Origin: Aphrophora alni | Taxonomy: Eukaryota; Arthropoda; Insecta; Hemiptera; Aphrophoridae | Reading direction: 5' to 3' | Assembly: GCA_963513935.1 (NCBI GenBank) | Contig: OY740766.1 | Coordinates: forward strand, 4,543,861 to 4,607,860 | Length of the DNA: 64,000 nucleotides | Shown here: one piece after another, positions 1-14,240 of the stretch | How positions within the stretch are numbered: position 1 is the stretch's first letter | Layout: each line of letters starts with the position of its first letter | The notes under the pieces: generated by a model | What the model was told of the DNA's origin: nothing | Database searches by the model: none | Seen by the model: the letters and a program-made list of their open reading frames with translations, nothing else | Position numbers and translations under genes: made by a program

Positions 1-68
1 CCAACTGCAAGTTGAAAAAAAACTTATTACTGTTTCTAAATGCTTAATTTCGTCTTTAGTGTTATATA

Positions 69-1939
69 CAGTGTGTCCCAAAATTCTTTCACCTCTCACA
101 TATTCGGCAGGGGTGAATTTAGAAACACTAAATACTTGGCAGGTTTATTTGGCACCAAAAAATAAAGTTTGAAATTCATAATTAAAATCTGGTATATAAG
201 GCAGTTTAGTAATTCTCTCAAAAAAGGTTTTAAGAAAAAAATTATAAAATTTTAATTACAATACAACATATGATATGCCTCCTATAAATTACAGTTGAGC
301 TAGTATTATTATATTAAGTGTAACTACAGTCGGTACTCGGTGAAATGCCATAATAAGGCAAAACCAAAATGATAAGGCACTTATAATTTCACAAACAACA
401 ATTTATTGCTACAGCTGTTTCGCCGTTCTTGGTTCTTATTTGTCTGACGATACCTAACGGCGAAACAGATGTAGCAATAAATTGTTGTTTGTAAAATTAT
501 AAGTGCCTTATCATTTTTGTTTTGCCTTAGTATTATTAAATTAGCTACTTGGCTGTTTTTTATCACTATATTTTTATTAAAAATCATTTAATCTTCATCC
601 TGGGTTAAAATGTGATACTGTTTGTAAGGTTTTAACAGATCCCAATTTTCTTTTCTTCACCATAGAAACTTCCTTTTCCTCCTAAGTGATAATTTACCTT
701 CATTCTTTTAGTTTTTGATTGGTGATAATGAATGTGTTTAGTTGGGTAATTTTTTGTTATGTATGCATGATGTTATAGCTTTGGAATTTCAGTATCGTCA
801 GTTCGTTATAATAGCAACAAAATAATTCTGTAATCTATAAATAATATTTGTTACAAGCAATGTTCTATGGAATTCACAAAAGTAAAAAGTTACCCTAGGT
901 AGTCTGATATCTAAAAGAATTATATATTGCTTTTAATTATTGTGTATAACATTTTAACTCATATTTAACAATATTCGGAGATAACTATCGATTCGGAACT
1001 CGCTAAAATCTACTTATTCCAAATGTTGAGCGTTAAAAATACAGAGAATAACATATGTTTAAAATAATTAACTGCAGTAAACTATAAAGAAGTATGAAAA
1101 TCAACTATCAGGTGACATTTTATTTTCCTAAGCTCTCTACAATAAATGTATACTAATTAAAGTGTAGTGTAGTTATTTTCAATATTTTAATGTTGTTTCC
1201 TGGCATTATAGAACGCCATCTTAAGATATTAAACATAGACTTATTAAGTTATTAACTTAATAAGTTAACTGGTGACTGTTAATTAGCATGTGCATTTATT
1301 CATTTTACTATCGAAATTTACTTTTAGGTTGTAATAAATTCCAAGTAATCAATGTTGTGATGTGCAATGTGTAAAGAATATTCTTATACATTAACTAGCT
1401 TGAAAATTCCACTCATAGTGTATAAAACATGTTGCGATGATTAAACAGAACATAATGAAGACTTTTGTCAACTCTAAAAGAGAGATATATATATTTATAA
1501 ATAATTTTATCAATAAACAGTTCATAAGTAAAGAACAACAACAATAATAAATCTATTGTAACAATATTAGTTTATATTTTTGTCATTATTGACATACTTT
1601 TATTTTCTCTAATTTATATAATCTGTAAAAAAAATATTATAATAATGAAATAATGTAATGTCATTTCTTAGGATTTTCAAAGAATGTATAACAAATTTCC
1701 TCTTTTAAGATTATATCACATCAAAAAGTTTAGTCGAGTGACAACCTTTTACGTACTTAAAAACCATTTATTGTCTTAATTGCTTAGATAGACGAGTGAT
1801 AGAAACTTAAATTTATAAGGGGTGGGGGGAGGTTTCCATAACGTTAATTCCAGGTGATTAATAAGTGGAAAAAACATCACTTTTTTTCTAATTTAAACCA
1901 ATCAAAGTTAGATTTGGAGAGTATTTTTGGGACATACTG
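69..1939. mobile_element. Mariner-like terminal-inverted-repeat element, non-coding
   Basis: The left end TA|CAGTGTGTCCCAAAA and the right end TTTTGGGACATACTG|TA are inverted copies (one mismatch) flanked by TA, the Tc1/mariner target-site duplication. No transposase is readable in the 1.87 kb interior, which also hosts a nested Penelope-type inverted repeat at 354-529. Confidence 0.5.
354..529 (+). repeat. Inverted repeat with hammerhead-like core (Penelope terminus)
   Basis: Arms 354-427 and 456-529 are inverted copies with a few mismatches. The spacer and right arm contain CTGACGA (444-450), a weak stem II (CC/GG), GAAA (462-465), CAGATG and TA (472-473). Stem I can pair TTGT with GCAA. 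This resembles a Penelope hammerhead with a poor stem II. Confidence 0.45.
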
Positions 1940-2141
1940 TATGCATTTTAAAAATTGTAATTTAATTCTAATGTGTTCAATTACACACAGAGAATGTATA
2001 AGAGATTACACACAGTAATTTATATATGATGATAAAATTATAAGGTTTTAAAACTAATAAAAAAATAAAATAAAAAAACTATAGCTCGCTTAAACTAATA
2101 ATATTAAAACTCATTGTGTTTGTATCCAAGTCACTCTTTTT

Positions 2142-2489
2142 TATATAATAAAAGAACAATAATGTCCGTCTATGTGACTTTTTTAATAATAAAGTAGTTA
2201 CTTACTTTATAATCATATGACGCGTTTCGGAACTCGTTCCATCTTCAGAAAATCGCTCTGCTGAGGTCGTTAAAATATAAAAATAAATTATTACACAACA
2301 CATATATCGCAACACATATACACATACACGCGCACATTAACACAGAAAATATCAACGCGTGTGCCCACACCATCGAATACGTTTAATACATGGACGAGTT
2401 CCGAAAAGCGTCATATGATTATAAAGTAAGTAACTACTTTATTATTAAGAAAGTCACATAGACGGACATTATTGTTCTTTTATTATATA
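2142..2489 (-). repeat. Inverted repeat with Penelope-type hammerhead motif
   Basis: Arms 2142-2242 and 2391-2489 are about 95% complementary. The left arm end on the minus strand (2248-2219) reads CTGAAGA, T, GGAAC-GA-GTTCC, GAAA, CGCG, TC: a full hammerhead core with a GTC-type cleavage site. The right arm keeps only stem II, GAAA and the cleavage site. The spacer (AC-rich, 2255-2340) resembles the sequence beside the Penelope remnant at 35.5 kb. Confidence 0.55.
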
Positions 2490-2784
2490 ATAATATTGGG
2501 TACAATAATAATTAAAGTTAAATTACAGTTATCCAGTTTCACAAGAGAGTGATAATGTTACGTCTGGTAACATAACTTGCGTTCACGGTTATTTTGTGAT
2601 TCAGTTAATTAAAGTTTTTAAAACACAATTAAATTGTCAATTTGTATGTTTGTAATTTCAAAAACTACTCAAGCGATTCGGAATTCATACATATGTCTAG
2701 CAGTATTACAATTATTTACCTGCTAATTTGGCCACTCTACTCTAATTAGCTGTTACAGAGTAAAGAGTTAAATGGGAATAGGCT

Positions 2785-2889
2785 CATGTTTAAATATCTT
2801 AGTTATTAACAAAGTTAAAGGAGGGTGTGAGGGCCTTTTTAACTCACACCCTCTTTTAACTTTGTTAATAACTAAGATATTTAAACATG
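2785..2889. repeat. Near-perfect 47-nt hairpin with 11-nt loop
   Basis: 2785-2831 and 2843-2889 are reverse complements with one mismatch. Both arms start and end with CATG and meet at GTGTGAG/CTCACAC. No target-site duplication or coding sequence is attached. It could be a foldback or MITE relic or a hairpin RNA source. Confidence 0.8.
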
Positions 2890-4213
2890 GTTTGGGATAA
2901 ACTTCTTTATAGTGACCGCACTGCTTCTTGCATATCAATTTTCGACGTCAGAGGGTTGGAAAACAGAGGTTAAGTAAGCAATTTTAAATAGGACATAAGG
3001 TTATGTGAAGCACAATTTTATAAAGCTCGATAAGGTATAAAAATTAAATTAAGACGTTTTTATTAATCGTAATAAAATAAATAAGATTTTTAAGTTGTTC
3101 GAGGATAAATGCAATGTTAAAATTTTATATAAATTTAATGTATAATCGTTAAGGACATTATGTGGACTTATGGTGTTATTCAAAACCTTACATTTTGTTT
3201 TTAGTTATTGTGAATTTCATATAGCCTACGTATACGAAGACACTGACGGAGATTTTTGTATTGATCTAATATTTAAGATAAAATGTTATGTGATGTAAAA
3301 TTTAAATAAATCAGTATAAAAAGTAATTCAAAATAAAACATTACATCATAGATAACTAATACATTTTGAGTTTCAAGTAAAAGAAATTACTTGATACAAA
3401 TATTTCCAATTCGTATTCAAAAACGATAAATTCAATTTTTCCAGAAAACTATTTATTGATTAAATAACGTATTACTGACTTTCCTAGCTGTTTAAGTTGC
3501 CGCTAAACAAAATCACTATACATTAACTTTACCAAGGTAGTGATTTGCTTTGACAAGAAGATGTGGTTTTACTTCACACTCAGTGAGTTCGGTGTTGAGT
3601 TACTGTTTATTATAAATTCGCAAATTAAAACGCAATCTTGGGTAGTGAATACAGCTAGTAATTAGTTTTATATTCTCAAACATTGGCATAAAACCATCAA
3701 CAATATATTAATGTACGTGTACATATTAGCTACCAAAATGTCTCAGGTAAAACTACCTGTTAAAAATAAATGTCATTGTTATTATTATAGATTATTATTC
3801 TATTTCTCATGGAAGTTAAGTGGTTATAGAAGGTACCCTAAATTTTATAAAAATGCTCTTTTCATTCTTTTTTTTTTTAATAAGACGACGATGATCCAAA
3901 GGTTTCTCAGACCAGAAATATTTATTAAAACCAATGAAAATTTTAAAAATTACGCTTATTATGTATATCTGAAATTAAAAATAATTCAAAGTAAAATGGA
4001 AGCACACATAATGACCTAAAAATAACGATGGCCTGGAAAAACAACTTGTGTACTGAGTTTTATATAAAAATTTGTCTTCTTTCATAATTTTCATTTAACT
4101 CTTGACTTCGTAACAGCTTATCATCACTTCAGCTCTAAAGCAGTGTTCCCAAAATAATAGTTAAAATAATTAAATAAAATACTTGTATAGAAATGTTACA
4201 CATTAAACATATA

Positions 4214-5565
4214 CAGGGTGTTTCACAAAGTACTACCGGCACTCTCAGTTCTATAAATAAAACAAAGATAAAATAATATACGGAAACTCTACGTTTTTTT
4301 CGGTTATTGACTAATTTCTTTTTATTTAAAAAATCATGAGTTTAGAAACAGATAAGATATTGGAGGTCAGATTTCGCATACACATTTTACAATAAATGTT
4401 TAAAAATCCAAGGAATTTATTTCAAATATTTTCAAAATGGCAACCGTTTATAAATATTAAATTCATTTATCTCAAAAACCGTTAAATTTATGAGAGGGAA
4501 AATATTTTCCTATTGTAATGACAAACATTACAATCTGTCGCTGAAAAAATAACTGAGTTATCGACGAAAACTAAAAATTTAATTTCTTAATAATTGTCTA
4601 CAAGAAAAATAATGATGAAAACGAAACATTTTTGAAATCTGATAATTGTTATCATACGCAGTTGGTATGAATACTGGGAAGTGAACCAGTTTCCGAATGT
4701 TTTTGGAATGTGTCACTAATTGTTTTATAATCTGGAATCCTGCGGTTGGGCTTACTCATTTCATATTCTAGATTAGCTACTGTATCATTACCATTGCAAA
4801 CACAACATAAAAACCATATCAGCGTGTTCCCCGGTTGTAAATAAGTACGGTATTACTACAATAACTCACTAATCACAGTTAAATTAAAATAAATTCACAG
4901 AATTCTTCCACTACTAACAGTAGCGACTCAAAATACACAGTAATTGATAAACAACCTCACAAAATGATTCAAATAAAGTACAATTCAAAAAAAAACCTAA
5001 TTGTTGATCAGCTGTTTTACTTTATTGCCAACCTATGAAATGAAGATTTCTAAAATATTTCTCTTGTTCATTTATTAGACAGTTTTTGAAATGATTAGTT
5101 ATTATCTTTAAATTTTATTTATTTAGTTTTTTGGTGTGGTAGACAATTACCAAGAAAATAAATTTGTAGTTTTTTGTCCATAACTTTTAAACTACAAAAA
5201 CAAATTGAAAAAAAAAAATTAGTTCGTTATTAATATACAAAAATATTCTCTAGTAAACTTTATTAAAGTTAACGATTTTCAATATATGTAACTTTAAAAT
5301 TTTTAAACTCTCGTCATTTTGAAAAAATAAAAATAAATAAAGTCCTGGTTTTTGGTACACATATAAACCGTTACATTGTAAATGCGTATACACAATCAGA
5401 ATTCAATATCTTATCCATTTCCAAAGTTATACCTTCTATTATTAAAAAATGACGGATAGCCGGAAAATGAATTGTTCCCGTACACTATTTTACGGACTTT
5501 TTTTCATTGTGTTCAATTAGAAAATGACCTCTGAGATTCCCAAAAGAACTTCACGAAACTCCCTG
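4214..5565. mobile_element. Foldback-type mariner-like element with long inverted repeats
   Basis: The ends TA|CAGGGTGTTTCAC and GTGAAGT-related CTCCCTG|TA are inverted and TA-flanked. Similarity between the two halves continues inward for several hundred bases: for example GATAAGATATTG at 4351 is mirrored near 5410, and AATTGTCTAC at 4591 is mirrored near 5140. The 1,352-bp unit is therefore mostly two diverged inverted arms. No transposase frame is present. Confidence 0.6.
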
Positions 5566-8500
5566 TATGTCTTGAGAAGAAGTTTCAATAACTGAGTCTT
5601 CCTTTATTTATGTACATTTTTTTTATTTATGAACATGCAATAACTGAAGATGATGTCTAAAAGAACTAAAGTATTTACTGTGGAAAATTTTGTTTTATTT
5701 CATTTGTTGATTAAAGATTGCACAATTGAACATAATTTTTGTTCTGAGTACTAAATGTAGGTATATGTTTGCTGTTAACCCCTATTGTTTCTATAGCGAA
5801 GAAATAATCTTTTCAATGATAAATTATTTTTCCAAACGATTATAGTTGTTTTTGAAATTACCAACTTATAAACTTACAAACCTATTCTCTTTATAATATT
5901 AGTATAGATATTGATAGGATAATAACAGCAGGCCTATATATTGTTGTTTTTAACTACTCAATCTTCCAAATACTCGTTTAACAATTTACATCTTGTTATG
6001 CGATGCTTTTCTAATTTAAAAATAATAAAACTCGAGTTGGTTTAATTACACTTCGATTACACGTTTGTAATCACTTCATATAATAATAAACTAACTTTAA
6101 TTACAGCATCCAGTAAAGGTTACATCATTCGCTCCAGCAATAGCAGTGTCGTGACAGCGTTTAGGTATTCATGGAAAGTTGTTTGCTTGGGTGGAGTTGT
6201 ACACATGCGTAGTCATAGATTCACTTGTATGTAATGTGTCATGTTAAAGGATGGATTATAGCACAGAGACACTCATGCAAACACGCAATAAGTGTTACTT
6301 AATTGTAGGGGTATGGAACACTCATTATGTTGTGTTGTTGGAAACGGGGAGTCCAGTTTTGGTGAAGATATGGAATTACTTACCAACTCGTTACCGTATC
6401 ATAGACTGACTGATAGATTGTCGGAATGATAATATACTGATTGATTAATAAACAGGCTAATATATTAACCGATAAACAACTGATATACCGACTTACTAAT
6501 TGATAGACTGATAAACTAACTGTTAATCTGATTGACTGTACACTGACTAATGAACTAACTGATTGATAAACTTACTAAATCATAGACTATCTTTAAAACT
6601 CACTGCCTTATTGACTGATAATATAAAATAACTCACAGCAAAACTGATCAATATATTGACTGATAACTTTCTGGCTAACTAATATAGACGTATTCACTAA
6701 TTTATTAAATGTGTAGACTTATAAACCTATAAATTAAGTAACTGATGGAATGCTGACTAATTGATGAACTGACTGACTAACTAATAGACTGACTGATATT
6801 TTGATTGCTGGAATCAATATAATGACAACATATTGATTGACATAATTAATATACAGTGACTGATCTACTGATAAATTACTAATCTAAAACTTGTTTAATG
6901 TATTTATTCGGGGTGATTTTCATAAATTTAAAACATTTATTATATAAAAGACGGAAAGAGATATGTAAAATATGTTCTAGGGAACATTTACCTTTAAGCG
7001 GAACCTTAGAAAACCTATTTAAAAAATCTTAAATCCCTTCCTCCTTCTTCCACTCCGTCTCAAAAAAGTGTAATTGCCACGTATAGCTTAAAGGTCTTTA
7101 AAAAGGATGAATTTACTGTGGTAAGTTAATAAAAATGGGTCAGTGCATTCGTTCTCTACGAAGAAAAATGTTATTTTGTAAACTGTTTTGTATAAATTTA
7201 AACAATAAGTATCGCAGTATTAAAATAGCTTAGTTGATGACACTAAGGTAAACTAACTTCTTTTTTCTTTTTGACTAATTGGAATGTAAATTTCTCGCAA
7301 AAATAAAATTACCATACCAGTTCTGACAACGTTAATAAATTATTGTTAATTTTAATATCTTCTTATCAGGGCATAATATAAGTGGTTCTTTTTTTATCTG
7401 TGTACAAGAAAACCTGGTTCATGTCCAGAGAATGCTTTTAAATGTGTTCAATCTTAAATATTGAACTTTGTAATAAAGATTATTTTCAATAATATAAAAT
7501 TATCCCATTATAACTTACCCTGCAACAAGTTTAGTTAACAGAAAGTTTTGAAGAGCGTTAAGAATGATCTTAAAATGTCACCTGTAATTAGGGATTACTG
7601 ACTTTGTTTCCAGTATATAATGGGTCTCAGGTCTTTCATTGGTTGAACTACATTTACGAACGTAACTTTTTTTTTTATATAAACTTCAGTTTCAGGTATA
7701 TTGGATTGTAAAGTTAATAATATTTGAACTCTTTAAGTGTTCATTACTTTATTTACAATCTGAAACGGCGAGTTAACTTATTTGTAATTGTTGAGTGAGC
7801 GATGGAACTTAATTAAACTTCAAGTAATATTCTAATTGGAGTGCTACCTCTAACTTACATAACGTGTTCGACAATATTATAGAAGAACTGCGTGAAATGA
7901 AACATCATGTACCTCAGGATTGGGTCACAATACTGGAGGATCTAATCCTAGCATACGTTTATTCTTATAGGATATTATACGGTGCTGATATTTTGGTGGA
8001 CGAGTTCAAAACGAAAAAGTACAAAAAATAAGAAACATTTATCTTCTGTGCAAAGATTAATACTTTACTCGTATCACACTGTGTCAGAATTTGCACTATT
8101 CTTGTGGTAATACGAATTATTGTTACTGATATACTGCCATTTAATAGAAAAAGTACGTTTAAACAATAATTAAAAAATGCAGGACCATTCTATTACGAGA
8201 CCATATTCATGGTTTAGTTAAACATATCAGGCTTATAAAATATATCAAAATAATATCTATATGAGACACTCAAACACACTAAAACATGCAATAAACAATA
8301 ACATATAAAACAATATTACACACATCGAAACCTAACACAAAACACATTTGTTTAACAGTAAATACAATACAAAAACTAATATTTATAACAATATATGTTA
8401 ACAATTATAATCAGGTAATATGAAATCACATTCAAATGTACCGAAGCTAAAAAATCACCGTTTAAGAAGGAACTCCTCAAAAGGTTTCAAAGAATAAAAT

Positions 8501-11500
8501 TGTTCTAAGTCCCTACTTAAAAGTGATTTAATTTTCTGTCGTTTTTATACTATGAGAAACCCAATTCCAAACTTGCTAGTTGTATAGCGCGATTAGTAAA
8601 TTAGCACGAAAATTACTAGCTTGTTTCGTACTATAATTGTGAATGTACTTATTTTGGACATGATCACACTTAAATTAGAAATAGCGTAACACTTCAAGTA
8701 TACACATACTAGGAAATGAACAACTAAGCATCCTGAGAGAAATTTTACAAGTTTGAGTTGGTTTTAGTCCTGTTAGCTTTCTCGTGACCTGCTGCGTTTC
8801 CTCAAAAGAGAATTCAGTAGTTGAGATAAGGAACAAATTAATCTTAAATTTTGAGTGACAGTATTATATTTTCTATGGATGAGAAAGTTATTGCTTGTTT
8901 TAAATGGTCTTTTAACGTTCAAATGATTGAACCAATATGACTTGCAGAACTTTGTGTACTTAAGTTGTCGCTAGATTTAACAAACTCTTTACTAATCGTC
9001 GGCTATAGTCTCACTGACCGATGTGAGTTCCAGGTTTCTATTATTCTTAATCTTCAAGTTGAGAACGTAGAGAGCCCTTCACAAGAAAGTCAATATAATA
9101 TTTGAAGAGTGAAAGTGGAAGAAAATATTTTTGGGTATTGAATTCATTGTAATTAGTTCACTTCCTGCCATAAACCAGACGTTGCTCATTAGAGGCAATG
9201 GAAGTTTGCGTGAAAAGAAAGCAAAGCTTAGTCTTCAGTTGAGATAGTGATGTAAGTGAATACAGGTATAATGTTACGTTATATTTTATAATTGAATTTC
9301 CAAATAAAAATAAACTTATTCATTAATATATTTGAGATTTATGTATTATTTCACAAATAAAACAACACATCGTCGTAACAATAAAATCCAATTTACTCTA
9401 CAAACAATTAAAAAAACTCACAGTATGTTATATAAACAAAATATACTCAAAATTAATAGAAAATTAAATAATACTGAAATTTGACAGACAGTTATAAAAC
9501 TATTAGAATTATTTAAATATTTTTACTTTGAAAATACAAAACTACAAACAATACATACTATGAGTAACAAACAATGTTTTCCCACTCGTTCAATACTTTA
9601 CAGAAAATTAGACGTTAGAAAAAAATAATATTACTGGAAAAATATATTTCAAAATTTAAGTTGTTATATTACTTGTGGGGTAGGTATCTCGCGGACAACA
9701 TATTTTGAACGATATTTGATTTGATAGAGAATCAGGTAGCAAACTGGAACTTAAATAAACTGTGAATAGTAAACAATATTTTAGGAAACAAATTTTAAAT
9801 TATTTAACGTCAACTATTTTACAGAATCATAGAAATTCACAGTCGCATACTCGCGCACACCAAATTACTAACTATCTACAAAGTGTCATGTCTCTATTTA
9901 AAGTACGAATCAATATTGTTCTGTTATTGGTAACAAACACTGAGTAAAGTAAAAAATGTATTAGATTATTGAAGGAAGTTAAATAAAAACCTGTTATTTA
10001 TAACGCAGTCCTCACCGTCAGCTTCACACAGTCATTACAACTATTTCAAAATTTAGAATGAACTTTTTTTCATTCCAAGAAACTGTTCTTCCTTATTAAA
10101 ATATTATCTATTGCCATACCAAATTCTATTACAAACATTCCCTTCTTCTTTTAAGTCGTAGAACTATTCCTTCTTTTTTTCTTTTCTCTTCTGATTTCAG
10201 TGAGTAATTTATTTATTATTAATTTTTATCTTTTAAAATTTATCTTCATGATTATTTGCTTAATTTTAATCTATTTCCATAATTAGCTTTATTAGCGTAG
10301 TCTAGAAATCGTTGGTTCAACTGCATGGCCCCTCCATTAAATGTTTTTATGATCGGCTTTAAGTCACTGCTCTGTACATTGCCCTTTGTACATCCTTGTA
10401 CTTTTCGCCTATTTTTTCCTTAAAACTCCCCTATCTTCTTGTAGGAATATGGGATTTTCTCCTGAAGACGTTCTTCTTTCTCTTTTCGCTTTGGTGCATT
10501 TTTGGGATTTCAATTCTTCGTCATGGGACTTCCAATTCCCGAGAAAATCGACTTTTGCTCACATCGTATAGTGTTATGATTCTAATTTTCACACCTTGAG
10601 AGTTTTATGTCTTTTGGTCACTTTATTTTGGCGATTTTAAATCTGGACAAAGTTTCTACCCGTACTGTTGAGCTCGTACGTAATCTGCGATTTTGCACAC
10701 CATACACTCTATTTAACACTTCTGATTTTAGGACTAATTAAATTATGATTTCTTTAACTAAGTTCTCTTGATTTACAATCTCTTCCAAACTACACTTCGC
10801 ATCTACTAATCAATTTTTATTTCTTTACCTTTACTGTGAAATAAATTATTGCGTAATTTTTTCTCACCTTTATCCAATAATTAAAATTCAATATCTCTTA
10901 ACACGGTTCAATTTACTTAGCTTTAATGATTAAATTGTATTAGTTTATTGTAAAAAAATGTATTTTTATTTTCTTTCCACGCTGATTTTTATGTCTATCG
11001 TAAGTAGAAGAAAATTTTGGTTCTGGTTCAAAATAAATTTACACTTAGAACGACTTATGGTCCACAACTATACTATCTTAAGCTGTATTTATACAAATTT
11101 TTATAATTATATATATTTTTAAATACAAATACTTTAATAGAAACCATCTTAACTTCTTCTAAGAAATACACGAGGAAAAACCCACTGTTAAATTTAATTT
11201 GTACAATGTATCAGCGCTGTTTATTTAAAAGAAATTTTTTAAACCTGCAAAACACACATGCACGTCTTTATACTGGACGTGACAAAAAACCGTTTTCATG
11301 CAGAGAAGATAAATCTGTTATTCCAAGTAACGCTGGAAACTGTTTTATTTGTCATTCACGACATTTTCTCTTTACCATATATAAGAATAGATAAACTAGA
11401 AATGCAAGGATTGAATCCGATACGTTTAACGTGAAAGCATACTCGGTAAAAGAAGCTTAGAAAGCAAGTGTGGAATGATGTAAGCGGTGTGACCTTGGCT

Positions 11501-12700
11501 TTATGTAACGCTCCTTCACGCGGTAATCAAATACCTAATAAAAATAATCCATATAAATGTTGCACTAATTTTCTCACATATAAAATGTATTTGAATCTGT
11601 TACATAAAACATCGATTGGGGAGTTATCGATAACAATGGTTAAATGAACTATAGACCGTCCAAAAAGATCAAATAAATATATCTATTTCGGCAACAGTTG
11701 TTAAATTTTTGAGGAAATGTGAAGCTCTAAACCAATTGACCAAACCAAAAAAAAAAAGAAAGTTTTTTGCTAGTAATTTGGAAGAAAAACGGACTATTTT
11801 AATGTTCTTTTTATTCAATAATGTTTTTAATAATATTATGGGATAAGTTTATAGAGTTAATCTCAAACGCTATTCAACCAAATTTGAATATTCATTAAAA
11901 AAAATTATCGAATATCTCATCAAACACAACATAAAAGATAACATATGTAAGTAAAACACAATTATATAACAAAATAAAATTAAAAAACCAAACATTTAAA
12001 ACGTACTTAAAATTAAACAATGAGCGTAAGTTGAAATACATTTCACTTATGATTTATATTATGGGAAACGAGCTATCTTGGACAAAACTTTAGCATCGGC
12101 TCAAAATTAATGAACAATTCAATCACCCATTCCCGAAATGTAACAAAAAAATAACCGTCAGCAAAACTTATATCAGTCCAGCAGTTGACAATCAAATGAT
12201 GAAAATGACCCATGGATTCCGTCTTAAAAAATATTTTTAATAAAGGGCAAATATTGCTTTACTTGTTCCTTGGTGAAAATTGTATTTGATTAAAATCTAG
12301 CTTATAAGGACGTTTTTCATTGTTTGCCAATTGTTCCTGAACCGTAATATCTGAAACTCAAACCAATGTGAAAATTTGCAAATAAAACAAATACAGTATC
12401 ATTTTGACCAAACTTACGCTTTGAAACTTTGACTCTAATACATCTTTTATCACAATGAACAGACATTTCGGTTTAATTAACTACTTGTATTTGATTAACA
12501 TTGTCACGATTAACCCGGGCTTTCTTGAGGTTATCGATAAATAATTAGACTAATTTGTTGTATTTGCCAAGAGATTGGGGGAGGTGGCTTACGCCTCATT
12601 AGTCATCTCCCATTGTTGCCTACACTGTTTTAGTTACAGTTCAGTGATCAGGTGACGTTCATCATTGTAAAAACCTAATACAGATTAAACTATTGGTACT
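5566..12700. other. Gene-free A/T-rich DNA
   Basis: Apart from the tetranucleotide tract at 6.4-6.9 kb I see no gene, RNA or recognisable element. Open frames are short and lack family motifs or plausible splice context. Confidence 0.5.
6395..6870. repeat. Degenerate ACTG/ATTG tetranucleotide-type tract
   Basis: Repeated, irregular ACTGATxGAxTGACTAACTGAT motifs occur across about 475 bp. This looks like an old, mutated microsatellite. No gene is seen. Confidence 0.55.
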
Positions 12701-12727
12701 ACAATTTTTGGTATGTATTTTTCTGAA

Positions 12728-12753
12728 ATATATATATATATATATATATATAT
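12728..12753. repeat. (TA)n microsatellite
   Basis: An uninterrupted alternating AT run; a similar run lies at 13163-13192. Confidence 0.9.
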
Positions 12754-13161
12754 GCAAAATGTTCAAGTTGTTCTTTATAATAGCCGATATAATGTGGTTC
12801 CATATTAGATTTTAATCCCATAGGAGTAACATTAAAAAAACTTAAAATCTTCAAGTAATAAAATTCCTTAATAATAATTACAAATTAAGCAATTTTGTTA
12901 TTGCGGTTACGAATGAAACGATTTCTGAAACATTATCTCTGCATCTCTAAAATTAGTGTGCAGTCTTCTTATTTAACCCCTTTTACATGTCAAAGCCTAT
13001 TTGTGCTCCAAAACAGATTGTTTGATCACTCTAGATATCCTCAAGGAAACCAGTACTTTAGAACTCTCCTGATAAAGTAGTATAAAGGTTTTGACTGTCC
13101 CTTTGTCTCGGAACTTTCGAGATTGAGACTTCGAATTATTTTACTTTGTAAGAAATCAACC

Positions 13162-13162
<1 letters not shown>

Positions 13163-13192
<30 letters not shown>
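13163..13192. repeat. (TA)n microsatellite
   Basis: An uninterrupted alternating AT run in non-coding DNA. Confidence 0.9.
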
Positions 13193-13196
<4 letters not shown>

Positions 13197-14202
13197 ATTT
13201 TTACCCAATTTAAGACGTAGGTTGTTATAAAACGCGGTATCTTGTATGGTAAATCGTTGCTTTAGAACTTACAAACATAAGTAACGCTTAAGAAATTTAA
13301 TATTTACGATAGACACAGAGTTATAACATAAATTCACAGGCAAATACCCATAATTTTAAATGTACAATTTTATTCAAGGACGTCAGGTTTACCAATAACT
13401 TTATTATTTCATAAAGCAAAGAGGTGGACACCAACTTGTAATAGGCCAATAAATAAATAAATACACTCTTATGTAAAGCGTTAAGGTCTCCAAGATTCAC
13501 GTAATTCAGAACACTATAACTTATATATAGGCGGGACTCTAATGCCAGAGCTAGTCTCGATGGGATCCCACGTGTTTGTTACATATTGCAAAATGGAGTT
13601 TAAAATATAAGTTTACAATTATTTTGGTTTTTCAAAACCTACGCTTCGCTCTGCAATAAGTGAAGAAACTTAAGCATCTTTTATCCTCAAATAACGCCAA
13701 GAATTTCCCAAATTAACAGGAATTATATTATACAGACTTTTATATTTGTTTCTTTGTTTTTTTAAGGCAACCTTGCGGTTGTCATCACCAAGATAAAAGT
13801 GTTAGAAATCTTGTAAACCTTCAATCTATTCTTAAATGAACCATAAATTAATTTTCTTAAAATAAGAATATCTATTTTTCAATAAGGAATGTTATTTTCA
13901 CAAGACATTTATCATACTCTAGTTTTGAACTTTTTTCCAAGTAATTATTCAAATTTAAATTTTGCACTTCAATTAAATTGTTATTAATAACAAAGTTTGG
14001 ACAGATTTACTTCCAAACTAGTAATTAACCTCTAATTGTCTAACGTAACACCTTTTAATTTTTACAATCTGTGATCATTTTTAGTTACGCAAGTACATTC
14101 AAAGTTTACATTCATAGTAAGATGTCATTTATCTAAAATAGCCTAGAAATATCGGTTAGTCAGAATACTTTGAATTAAATTCCACATACACTTTAATTAA
14201 AC

Positions 14203-14240
14203 CCACCCTAACCTAACCTAACCTAACCTAACCTAACCTG
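14203..14240 (-). repeat. Short interstitial (CCTAA)n telomere-type block
   Basis: About seven CCTAA units (TTAGG on the minus strand), bounded by CCCACC and TGTCCTGCC. Confidence 0.85.

Noticed and set aside
3711..4019. Plus-strand 102-codon frame
   Set aside because: Lys/Tyr/Phe-rich translation typical of A/T-rich non-coding DNA, with no family motif.
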